DNA from: Puniceicoccales bacterium
GTDB taxonomy: Bacteria > Verrucomicrobiota > Verrucomicrobiia > Opitutales > LL51
Reading direction: 5' to 3'
DNA: 20,074 nucleotides
Assembly (NCBI GenBank): GCA_031278845.1
Contig: JAITJQ010000055.1
Location: 1 to 20,074, forward strand
Within the stretch, counting starts at the first letter, position 1; each line of letters opens with the position of its first letter. The translations under genes and the position numbers were made by a program. Shown here in pieces: positions 14,327 through 20,074 of the stretch. Under the pieces are notes generated by a model. The model ran no database searches. It was not told the DNA's origin and saw only the letters and a list, made by a program, of their open reading frames with translations.

Positions 14327-15535
14327 ATGAAAGAGCAGGTGTTAGGGCGTTTATTGGCGCGGGTTGATCAGCTTGATCACGCGACTTTGGCATCGCTAGC
14401 TCGAAAATTTTATAGCCAGCGAAATATTTTTGAAAAAGTCATTAATGTTATCCGCGATGGTGTTGTGATGATCGATCGGGATGGTCAAATATTGCTCGCG
14501 AATAATGTGGCAGAGGAGCTATTGAATGTGCGTAACCTGCGCAATATGGTCCTATGGAAGTGTGCCCCGGAAATATTGCAGCAGATTGATCTGGGACAAA
14601 TTCAAAAAAAGTCGATCATTGGTGAAGTTCATTTGAGCTACCCGACGGAGAGGACGTTGCGATTTTATTCGGTGCCGTTTATAACGGAAATGGAGTCGCA
14701 AATTATTTGTGTATTTTCCGACATTACACAGGATTTGGAGCAGAAAAAAAAGGAACTCGAAGAAGAGCGTATCTACTCTATTTTATTACTTTCGGCTGGT
14801 GTTGCCCATGAAATTGGAAATCCACTCAATTCCATTAGTTTACAATTAGAGTTAATGCAAAACTTTATTCGAGAACAAAATTTTGATGAAATTTCGGAGT
14901 CTGTAACGGTTTGCAGAAAAGAAGTGGAACGTCTACATGGAATTATTAAGAATTTTTTACGGGCAGTCCAGCCGGTCACTCCGAATTTTTCCGATGCACA
15001 TTTATTGGAATTACTGAACTTTGTGATTAAGTTTTTATCACCGGAATTGGATAATGCCGGTGTTGCGGTTCATTTGACGGTTAATGGAGATGTGCCCGTT
15101 GTTTTAGCCGATAACGACCAAATGAAACAAGTATTTTTTAATATCATTAAAAATGCGATGGAAGCGATGACGCACGAAAAATGTTTATCGGTTAGCGTGG
15201 GCAGTGACGACGATTTTGTGATTTTAAAATTTACGGATACGGGCATAGGGATTCCGTCGGAACGACTTGGAAAAGTTTTTGAGCCTTTCTGCACTTCTAA
15301 AAAGCAGGGAACGGGTCTTGGTATGTTTATTGTCCAACGGATTTTACATGATCACCATGCAACGGTTGCCATTGAATCGAAAACAAATGTGGGAACCACG
15401 ATTACCATTAAGTTTCCAAGGAAAGTACATTCGTCGCGGATGCTGAACGCTACCGATGGAGATAAAATCCATAACCACTATTGTCCCAGAGGGCTCCGCC
15501 CTCTGGACTCCCGCAAGGAGTCACAGACTCCTTGA
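14327..15535 (+). CDS. NtrB-like PAS-domain sensor histidine kinase
   Basis: 402 residues with no membrane segment, so probably a cytosolic sensor. A PAS domain spans about residues 33-135 (VIRDGVVMIDRDGQILLANN, ending at SDITQDLE). A short coiled linker follows. The dimerisation/phosphotransfer H-box is GVAHEIGNPLNSI with phospho-acceptor His161. The ATPase domain has the N box NIIKNAMEAM (272-281), the G1 box FTDTGIGIP, the F box VFEPFCTSK and the G2 box GTGLGMFIVQR. The layout resembles NtrB/AtoS kinases that act with sigma-54 response regulators. No response regulator follows. The catalytic domain ends near residue 366, and the last 20 or so residues (383-402) are encoded by palindromic repeat DNA, which suggests the original 3' end was altered. 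Regulation is unknown; a weak stem lies at its start. Confidence 0.9.
   Translation: MKEQVLGRLLARVDQLDHATLASLARKFYSQRNIFEKVINVIRDGVVMIDRDGQILLANNVAEELLNVRNLRNMVLWKCAPEILQQIDLGQIQKKSIIGEVHLSYPTERTLRFYSVPFITEMESQIICVFSDITQDLEQKKKELEEERIYSILLLSAGVAHEIGNPLNSISLQLELMQNFIREQNFDEISESVTVCRKEVERLHGIIKNFLRAVQPVTPNFSDAHLLELLNFVIKFLSPELDNAGVAVHLTVNGDVPVVLADNDQMKQVFFNIIKNAMEAMTHEKCLSVSVGSDDDFVILKFTDTGIGIPSERLGKVFEPFCTSKKQGTGLGMFIVQRILHDHHATVAIESKTNVGTTITIKFPRKVHSSRMLNATDGDKIHNHYCPRGLRPLDSRKESQTP
15456..15485 (+). pseudogene. Possible first codons of a lost response-regulator gene
   Basis: In the +1 frame relative to the kinase, an ATG at 15456 opens MEIKSITTIV, which resembles the first beta strand of a receiver domain (hydrophobic strand just before the acidic pocket). 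The frame then enters the palindrome that begins at 15486, and the expected Asp/Glu residues do not follow. It closes at a TAA at 15582-15584 after 42 residues. A kinase with an overlapping regulator gene is a common arrangement, so this may be a remnant. The match is ten residues only, with no ribosome binding site, so it could be chance. Confidence 0.2.
15486..15506. repeat. Palindrome 1
   Basis: Perfect 9-bp arms CCAGAGGGC (15486-15494) and GCCCTCTGG (15498-15506) enclose the triloop TCC. It lies inside the kinase reading frame, encoding part of its C-terminal tail. The GGCTCCGCC centre resembles REP-like intergenic palindromes seen in many bacterial genomes. Confidence 0.85.
15506..15534. 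repeat. Palindrome 2 (two alternative stems)
   Basis: GGAGTC at 15517-15522 can pair with GACTCC on either side. One stem is 15506-15511 with 15517-15522 (loop of 5). The other is a longer 9-bp stem, CAAGGAGTC 15514-15522 with GACTCCTTG 15526-15534 (loop ACA). The two are mutually exclusive. The kinase stop codon TGA (15533-15535) overlaps the end of the longer stem. Confidence 0.75.
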
Positions 15536-15600
15536 CCTCCTAGCGGCCGAGCCCGGCGCAGAATGCGCCGGGCTCGGCCGCTAAGTCAAGTTTTTTGTCT
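15531..15600 (+). terminator. Palindrome 3, long GC-rich stem followed by T run
   Basis: Perfect 20-bp arms at 15541-15560 and 15564-15583 enclose the triloop GAA. An outer 6-bp stem, CTTGAC (15531-15536) with GTCAAG (15585-15590), encloses it. A run of six T (15591-15596) follows directly. This has the form of a rho-independent terminator for the kinase transcript, although the stem is much longer than most. The centre CGGCGCAGAATGCGCCG recurs in reverse orientation in palindrome 5. Confidence 0.6.
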
Positions 15601-15604
15601 TTTA

Positions 15605-15650
15605 GTGACGCGCAAATTCTACGAAATTTTGCGTAGGGTTTGCGTATCAC
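15605..15650. repeat. Palindrome 4 (imperfect)
   Basis: Arms CGCAAATTCTACG (15611-15623) and CGTAGGGTTTGCG (15632-15644) pair over 13 positions, with two G-T wobbles in RNA. A further 4-bp stem GTGA (15605-15608) with TCAC (15647-15650) lies outside a 2x2 mismatch. The loop is 8 nt. It is the least perfect and most AT-rich of the group, possibly older. Confidence 0.7.
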
Positions 15651-15664
15651 TTGATTTCTTTTTC

Positions 15665-15719
15665 TTTTTTAACTGGCGCAACCTCGGCGCATTCTGCGCC
15701 GAGGTTGCGCACAAAAAAA
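15665..15719. repeat. Palindrome 5 with flanking T and A runs
   Basis: Perfect 16-bp arms at 15676-15691 and 15695-15710 enclose the triloop TTC. T6 at 15665-15670 on the left and A7 at 15713-15719 on the right can extend the pairing across a small internal loop. Because the T run lies 5' of the stem on both strands, this is not a standard terminator. The central 17 bp match palindrome 3 on the opposite strand. Confidence 0.85.
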
Positions 15720-15724
15720 TGCAT

Positions 15725-15776
15725 AAAAAAATAGACCTTGCGGTTTGATCCGGTGGCATCGCCACCGGATCAAACC
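15725..15776 (-). terminator. Palindrome 6, with T run on the minus strand
   Basis: Perfect 16-bp arms at 15742-15757 and 15761-15776 enclose the triloop ATC. Reading the minus strand, the stem is followed 10 nt later by seven T (plus-strand A run 15725-15731). It could end transcription of the acyl-adenylating enzyme gene arriving from the right, although the spacing from stem to T run is longer than usual. Confidence 0.45.
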
Positions 15777-15777
15777 A

Positions 15778-15818
15778 CAACCCCCTAACCAGGGGATGGA
15801 TCCCCTGGTTAGGGGTTG
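15778..15818. repeat. Palindrome 7
   Basis: Arms 15778-15796 and 15801-15818 pair over 18 bp with one bulged C in the left arm (five C against four G). The loop is TGGA. It starts one base after palindrome 6 ends, so the two stand back to back. Confidence 0.85.
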
Positions 15819-15824
15819 CAAAGG

Positions 15825-15856
15825 GAAAAATTCCCCTTGCGAAAAATTCCCCTTGC
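15825..15856. repeat. Tandem 16-bp direct repeat
   Basis: GAAAAATTCCCCTTGC occurs twice head to tail at 15825-15840 and 15841-15856. The upstream GCAAAGGG (15818-15825) is nearly complementary to the CCCCTTGC end of either copy, so two alternative hairpins are possible. The repeat ends 5 nt before the stop codon of the convergent gene. Confidence 0.85.
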
Positions 15857-15861
15857 GAAAT

Positions 15862-17466
15862 TTAGCGAGAAAATCGCTTAGCAAGTGCTAACCGATGAAT
15901 TTTGGCATTGTGTCTGGGATCTACGGGTAACTTTCGGCAAAAGAAAAAATGGGTAATGGGGGCAGTTTTCGGAAACCTTTGCGCTAAGATCCTCAACTCT
16001 CGGCGGAAAACCCATCGCTGCAAAAAGAAAAAAGGATAGCATCCCGCCTTCGGTAGGATGACAATTGCGGGGCAGGTGGTACCGCGTTTGATTAATGGTA
16101 TGAGAGCAGCGCGTTCTACGGCATGGTGCTTATGGAATAGCGGTTCGATGCAGTCCGGGTAATATTCTTCGCCATTTCGGGTAGTAACCCGCTCCATTTT
16201 TCTACCACAAAACCAAATCCGTCCCTTTTGATCGAGAAATCCCAAATCACCGGTACGATGCCATACTTTTCCATCCTGGAAAATTTTTGCTTGGGCAGTT
16301 TTATCGGGCAATTGGTCATAAAGTTCCGTAACGTTATCGCCTGCGACGACAATTTCGCCAACGTACCCCAATGACAAAGAATTTTGATTGTCAATGGTCG
16401 ACACAATATCGTTTTCTGGCCTAATGATTTTGATCTCAATGCCATCGACGGGAATTCCGATACAAGTTCCTGCGCCATTTTCCTGAAGCGGACGGATTTC
16501 TCCTAGAATTTCATCGGCGGAAATGGAACAGACGGGTAAACATTCCGTCGCCCCATAGGGAGTAAAAATCTTAGCATTGGGAGCAATGCTTTGAATATTT
16601 TCTAGAACGCGGATTGTTGCTGAGACGCCGGCGAGAAAAATTTGTTCTAAACTGCGAATTTTAATTCCATGTTCGAAACAATATTCGGAAATTTTATCCC
16701 AAAGAATCGGAGATGCAAAACTACTCGTCGCACAGTTATTGACAATTGTTTCGACGATACTGGGTAAATGCAAGTTCGCCGGATGTGAAAAATCCATATC
16801 CGGAATGATAAGCGTTCGGCCAAACATCGGATTAAAAAACATAAAGGCCGGTAAGAGCGTCACATCGCGGGTGTGTGGCAATAATTTGTAAGTCGAACGT
16901 AATTTATTCAATTGGGCTGCAAAATTACGGTGTTTATAAATAACTCCCTTAGCCATACCCGTCGATCCGGAAGTAAAAAGAATGGCCACCGTATCTTCCG
17001 GATCGGTATCTTGTAAGGGGGGACGGGTCGTTTGGCTCTTTGCGAAAGAACGCTGCACAACAACAATTTTCCCTTTAATGTTAAAAATACGACAAGAAAT
17101 CAACCATTTAATCCAACGAGAGCAGACGATAAAATCCGGTTTCGAAAAATTAGCTAAGCGAATGAGTGCTTTGGAACCCATACCCGAATCGATTAGAATG
17201 GGAATGGCCCCCATCCGAATGAGGGCGAAAAAGGTACATACCATTTCGACGCTCGGCGAAAGGAGCATCAGGACACGGGATCCCTTTCGGATGCCTTTTT
17301 GTGAAAATTTCGCGACATATTGGTCAATACGCCAATCGAGTTCTTCGTAGCTCAAACATCGTCGAATGATAGCCCTTTTGCCGCGCCGCTTCATTTCGAT
17401 GATTGCGTCCATCGTGGGCATAGTCGCTGCATATTGTTTGATGCCCTTCGTCAGATTATCGCCCAT
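15862..17466 (-). CDS. OleC-like acyl-adenylate-forming enzyme (ANL superfamily)
   Basis: 534 residues of the acyl-CoA synthetase/ligase superfamily. The ATP-binding P-loop is LFTSGSTGMAKGV (163-175). The adenine-binding motif is YGATE (304-308), and HRTGDLGFLD (403-412) holds the ribose-binding Asp. The C-terminal catalytic Lys is Lys522 in PVDPRHNAKIHR. The segment LIDSGMGSKALIR and the run after YGATE (LPVCSISADEI, then NGAGTCIGIPVDGIEIKII) resemble OleC, the beta-lactone synthetase of bacterial long-chain olefin synthesis. No oleA, oleB or oleD is in the window, so an ordinary fatty-acid activating role is also possible. It lies 19 nt downstream of the M48 protease gene on the same strand, a likely operon. 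GGTGG sits about 13 nt before its ATG. Confidence 0.8.
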   Translation of the reverse strand: MGDNLTKGIKQYAATMPTMDAIIEMKRRGKRAIIRRCLSYEELDWRIDQYVAKFSQKGIRKGSRVLMLLSPSVEMVCTFFALIRMGAIPILIDSGMGSKALIRLANFSKPDFIVCSRWIKWLISCRIFNIKGKIVVVQRSFAKSQTTRPPLQDTDPEDTVAILFTSGSTGMAKGVIYKHRNFAAQLNKLRSTYKLLPHTRDVTLLPAFMFFNPMFGRTLIIPDMDFSHPANLHLPSIVETIVNNCATSSFASPILWDKISEYCFEHGIKIRSLEQIFLAGVSATIRVLENIQSIAPNAKIFTPYGATECLPVCSISADEILGEIRPLQENGAGTCIGIPVDGIEIKIIRPENDIVSTIDNQNSLSLGYVGEIVVAGDNVTELYDQLPDKTAQAKIFQDGKVWHRTGDLGFLDQKGRIWFCGRKMERVTTRNGEEYYPDCIEPLFHKHHAVERAALIPLIKRGTTCPAIVILPKAGCYPFFFLQRWVFRRELRILAQRFPKTAPITHFFFCRKLPVDPRHNAKIHRLALAKRFSR

Positions 17467-17485
17467 AAAAAAGTTTTATTACCAC

Positions 17486-18763
17486 CTACGCTTTAGTACG
17501 ATGATCATCCGGTGTAGGGTTCTGGAGGGCGATTTCCCTTTCCAGTAGCGTGGGATGGGAATAATGAAAGGTACTGAAGATAGGATGGGGGGCGAGATTG
17601 GAGAGATTTTCTTTATGCAATTTGCGTAGACTGGAGATGAGCGGCTCCGTTTGTCCTAGAGTATCCGCGGCAAAGCGATCCGCTTGGTATTCATGCTTAC
17701 GCGAGAGGTAGTTAAAAAGAGGATCGATCCAAAATGTAATGCCGGAAATCGCAATTGAAAATATGAGAATGAGCGGTACGAGGGTATATTCCGTTTGGAA
17801 TCCGAAACTTTCCAAAAACCAAGGGCGAGAGGATAGGTAATATAAAATGCCAAAACCGAGAAAACTACACACACCTTCAACGATGAGATTGGTACGGATG
17901 TGTTGATGTTTGTAGTGGCCGATTTCGTGAGCGAGTACGGCGGCAATTTCTTCCGTAGTCATTTGTTCAATGAGTGTGTCATAGAGGACGATGTGGCGAA
18001 ATTTTTCGAGGCCTATGAAGAATGCATTGGAATGGGCCGAACGTTTACTGCCATCCATGGTGAAAATTTTATTAATAGGGAATTGGGTTGTTTGGGCGAG
18101 TTGCATGAGGCGTTCCTTGAGTTCACCATCGGGTAGGGGAGTTAGTTTATTGAACAGCGGTAAAATCAGCAGGGGATAAATGAGGACCATGGTGACCTGA
18201 AAAATGAAAAGAATAGCCCAGGCCCATAGCCACCATGACCGCGGGAAACTTTGGAAAAACCATGCAATGATGTAAAAAATAGGAAAGCCAAAGACGAAGC
18301 TGAGCAAATATTCTTTTACTTTATCGGTCCAAAAGATATTTTGTGTAGAGCGATTAAATCCGAAAAAGTCTTCTAAACGGAATTGGCGCCACCAACTAAA
18401 TGGAATCCAAAAGAGGGATAGGATGAAATGAATGGAAAGAAACGTTACCGCTTGGCCAAAATTTTTATTACCAAAGACATTGAATCCCGTTTGAAGTAGA
18501 AACGGGAGTATTCCGCTAAATATGAGGAAAATATCGAACACTAAGTTCCACGCCCCACAAAAGGAAGAAAAGTTAGATTTTACCAGTGTATAATCGATGC
18601 TATTTTGGTAAGCTGGAAGGTCAATAAACGTTTCAAAGCCATGGGGGATTTTTTTTCGATGGAGCAGGATGTGGTAATTATTAATGAAATGCAGGATATT
18701 TTCGAAAATGAATTTAAAGAGCAGGAGTGCTATGACAGTGATTGTGACCGAGTTGACTAGCAT
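17486..18763 (-). CDS. M48A (Ste24-type) membrane zinc metalloprotease
   Basis: 425 residues with about six or seven hydrophobic segments, an integral membrane protease. The zinc site is HEIGH (His279, Glu280, His283) within AHEIGHYKHQH. The third ligand is Glu358 in SRKHEYQADRFA. The closing FHYSHPTLLEREIAL is typical of the M48A group of CAAX prenyl protease 1 (Ste24). The length and several N-terminal membrane segments favour Ste24 over the shorter HtpX. In eukaryotes Ste24 cuts prenylated proteins. Bacteria lack that pathway as far as known, so the substrate here is unknown, and membrane protein quality control is one option. Its N-terminus is hydrophobic from residue 4. The ribosome binding site is weak. 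Confidence 0.9.
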   Translation of the reverse strand: MLVNSVTITVIALLLFKFIFENILHFINNYHILLHRKKIPHGFETFIDLPAYQNSIDYTLVKSNFSSFCGAWNLVFDIFLIFSGILPFLLQTGFNVFGNKNFGQAVTFLSIHFILSLFWIPFSWWRQFRLEDFFGFNRSTQNIFWTDKVKEYLLSFVFGFPIFYIIAWFFQSFPRSWWLWAWAILFIFQVTMVLIYPLLILPLFNKLTPLPDGELKERLMQLAQTTQFPINKIFTMDGSKRSAHSNAFFIGLEKFRHIVLYDTLIEQMTTEEIAAVLAHEIGHYKHQHIRTNLIVEGVCSFLGFGILYYLSSRPWFLESFGFQTEYTLVPLILIFSIAISGITFWIDPLFNYLSRKHEYQADRFAADTLGQTEPLISSLRKLHKENLSNLAPHPIFSTFHYSHPTLLEREIALQNPTPDDHRTKA

Positions 18764-18828
18764 ATGCCAGCTAGTATTTAGAAAGTGATGTTTTCGTCAA
18801 CAAAATTTTGAAGTGATGTCAAAATTTT

Positions 18829-18856
18829 ATCCGGATAACATACGGGTTATCCGAAT
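18829..18856 (-). terminator. Inverted repeat downstream of the calcium-repeat gene
   Basis: Arms 18829-18839 and 18846-18856 pair over 11 positions with one wobble (core CGGATAAC / GTTATCCG, perfect 8 bp) around a 6-nt loop. On the minus strand it lies about 45 nt past the stop of the calcium-repeat gene and is followed by AAAATTTT. It may be a weak terminator for that gene or an operator upstream of the protease gene. A near-direct repeat (GTGATGT and CAAAATTTT, each twice) lies at 18785-18828. Nothing else was recognised in the 136-nt gap 18764-18899. Confidence 0.35.
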
Positions 18857-18899
18857 GACATGCTGATATAAAGAAGGAAAGAAATTTCCGGAGGAACAT

Positions 18900-19817
18900 T
18901 TATGTTTTTGGGGGTATAGGTTTGGGTGTAGATGCAGATTTTACAGATTTGAGTGCCCTTTGAAGTTTCGCTTTTACAGGACTTGCTGACATGTCTTTGA
19001 CAAAACGGTCGAGGGCCCGAAGATTTTTAATCTTTGCTTTTCTACTCTTGTTTTTGTATTGTTGCACTAGCCGTTTTATATCCTTTTTTTTGGGAATATG
19101 AGTGAGTGGTAAGTTCTGGAGGTTTGCGCTGTGCATGAGCGAAGTTTGTGCAGCGCCTGCTGCGACCATAACGATTAGAGGATCGCCACCATGTTCTGCG
19201 AAATTTCCTGAAGCTTTAGTTAAATCGAAGTTATTGAGCATCGACATCAGGGAGAGGAAGCCACGCATAGCTTCTTCTTTTCGCGCTTCGAGTTTTCGTT
19301 CAAAATCTTTATCATACATTTGTTCGATTTGCGATTCGCTCCCCGTCCAATCGATGAAGTCGAGGATACCGTCGCCGTCGCTATCAGCTGAGAGTATTGC
19401 ATCGAGAAGATGCTGAAGAGCTGGCGAATTCTCATCACCATACGGACTACTATCGAGATAATCGGGATCACCATCGCCATCGGAATCTTTTTTGAGCTCT
19501 TCATCTTGTTGGACTGCATCAGTTTCCTCGGTCGCTTTGACTTCGTTACCGCCCTTGAGAACTTCGGCTACTGGAGTTGCGCCTTTGGCAGGGTCGTGCC
19601 GTATCTCAAACCCAACGGGATCGGAGGGCGATGCAGCTTCTACTCCACCCAGGGGAATGACGTCTTCTGCTGGCGTGGCGTCAGTGGATCGGATGTTAGA
19701 AATATTTTCGTCTTTCTTTTCCTCAACGGGTTCGTCGAGCCCCATCATTTTGCGGGCTATATCGATACGTTTATCCTCATCATCCAATGGGCCGCCAACT
19801 CCTTCAATTGCGCTCAT
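18900..19817 (-). CDS. Protein with two DxDxDG calcium-binding repeats, possible type III substrate
   Basis: 305 residues; I do not recognise the family. There is no signal peptide or clear membrane segment. Residues 1-110 are acidic and look unstructured. Two repeats of the thrombospondin type-3 / EF-hand-loop kind follow: DSDGDGDPDYLD (111-122) and DSDGDGILDFID (145-156). Next come a helical region rich in Glu, Lys and Met (about 160-195), a small-residue stretch VMVAAGAAQTS (217-227) and a very basic C-terminus (243-294) ending in a Pro/Lys tail. The gene starts 2 nt after a gene resembling a type III secretion chaperone. A disordered N-terminus without signal peptide fits a chaperone-bound substrate, but this is inference. 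A structural or regulatory role is also possible. Confidence 0.7.
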   Translation of the reverse strand: MSAIEGVGGPLDDEDKRIDIARKMMGLDEPVEEKKDENISNIRSTDATPAEDVIPLGGVEAASPSDPVGFEIRHDPAKGATPVAEVLKGGNEVKATEETDAVQQDEELKKDSDGDGDPDYLDSSPYGDENSPALQHLLDAILSADSDGDGILDFIDWTGSESQIEQMYDKDFERKLEARKEEAMRGFLSLMSMLNNFDLTKASGNFAEHGGDPLIVMVAAGAAQTSLMHSANLQNLPLTHIPKKKDIKRLVQQYKNKSRKAKIKNLRALDRFVKDMSASPVKAKLQRALKSVKSASTPKPIPPKT

Positions 19818-19819
19818 AA

Positions 19820-20074
19820 TTATATAATAAAGTTAAGGTTAGGGGGAACGGCGAGAGGGCCTTCGAGGGGGGCGTCGGAAACCTGGGCCTGAAGGAACTG
19901 CGCTAACTTTTCCCGCAATTGGGAAACCGTCGAAAAAAATGAGCCAATCGCCTTAAGTAGCAGTTGCTCATCGAGATTTTTAATGTGCAGTAATCGGGAG
20001 AGGACAAACTTATTGGTTTGAACGTCAATACCGAGTACGCCGTGGCCCGTCGAACTGCCGTGGAGATTGAGTTT
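19820..20074 (-). CDS. CesT/Tir-family type III secretion chaperone-like protein, C-terminal part (partial)
   Basis: The frame is open from the right edge to a TAA (plus-strand 19820-19822), giving the last 84 residues. The segment GVLGIDVQTNKFVLSRLL, then a short turn with LDEQLLLKAIGSFFSTVSQL, follows the CesT pattern: two beta strands with a hydrophobic, arginine-containing second strand, an Asp/Glu turn, then a long amphipathic helix ending in LREKLAQF. Such small acidic dimers bind the N-terminal region of type III secretion substrates in the cytosol. The tail after residue 60 is Pro/Leu-rich and not part of the fold. The N-terminal half is outside the window, and the assignment rests on pattern recognition alone. 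The next gene, 2 nt downstream, may be its cargo. Confidence 0.5.
   Translation of the reverse strand, partial: KLNLHGSSTGHGVLGIDVQTNKFVLSRLLHIKNLDEQLLLKAIGSFFSTVSQLREKLAQFLQAQVSDAPLEGPLAVPPNLNFII

Noticed and set aside
15563..15748. A 61-residue open frame across palindromes 3 to 6 on the plus strand
   Set aside because: It is encoded wholly by inverted repeat and T/A-run sequence, has no ribosome binding site and no recognisable protein pattern.
15486..15856. CRISPR array or integron attC sites
   Set aside because: There is no regularly spaced identical repeat with unique spacers, no cas or integrase gene, and the palindromes differ from one another. None shows the paired R and L boxes of attC.
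15669..15884. A 71-residue minus-strand frame through palindromes 5 to 7
   Set aside because: It consists of repeat DNA and the end of the adenylating enzyme gene in another frame; no family resemblance.
18775..18803. Possible minus-strand promoter for the protease gene (TTGTTG, 17 nt, TAAATA)
   Set aside because: The boxes are only moderate matches and would leave a leader of about five bases with no ribosome binding site. Chance is likely in this AT-rich gap.
19410..19892. A 160-residue plus-strand frame antisense to the calcium-repeat gene
   Set aside because: The minus-strand frame has clear repeats and a coupled upstream gene. The antisense frame shows no motif and no ribosome binding site.

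Overview
The window is a bacterial chromosome segment in two parts. Positions 1 to about 14270, all on the + strand, hold one continuous ribosomal-protein superoperon: the end of fusA, then the S10, spc and alpha clusters in the classical order (rpsJ-rplC-rplD-rplW-rplB-rpsS-rplV-rpsC-rplP-rpmC-rpsQ-rplN-rplX-rplE-rpsN-rpsH-rplF-rplR-rpsE-rplO-secY-map-rpsM-rpsK-rpsD-rpoA-rplQ). Most genes are 0 to 20 nt apart, and rplN and rplX overlap as ATGA. Together they supply ribosome assembly, protein export (SecY), N-terminal methionine removal (Map) and the RNA polymerase alpha subunit. rpmD, adk, infA and rpmJ are not at the places where many bacteria carry them.

An NtrB-like soluble PAS/histidine kinase follows (14327-15535). 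Its reading frame ends inside a run of palindromes. Positions 15486-15856 hold seven stem-loops, most with perfect arms of 9-20 bp, plus a tandem 16-bp repeat, packed almost end to end between the kinase and the convergent gene block. This is the most unusual DNA in the window.

From 15862 to the right edge all genes are on the - strand. A putative operon encodes an M48A (Ste24-type) membrane metalloprotease and, 19 nt downstream, an OleC-like acyl-adenylate-forming enzyme. Further right, a partial gene resembles the C-terminal half of a CesT/Tir-type type III secretion chaperone. It is followed 2 nt later by a 305-residue protein with no signal peptide and two DxDxDG calcium-binding repeats, which may be a secreted substrate.

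Organism (inference): the OleC-like ligase, Ste24-type protease, long zinc-free S14 and type III chaperone together suggest the PVC group, perhaps Verrucomicrobiota (Opitutales/Puniceicoccales-like). No rRNA or other decisive marker is in the window, so this is tentative. No tRNA, rRNA, CRISPR array, transposase or phage gene was recognised.
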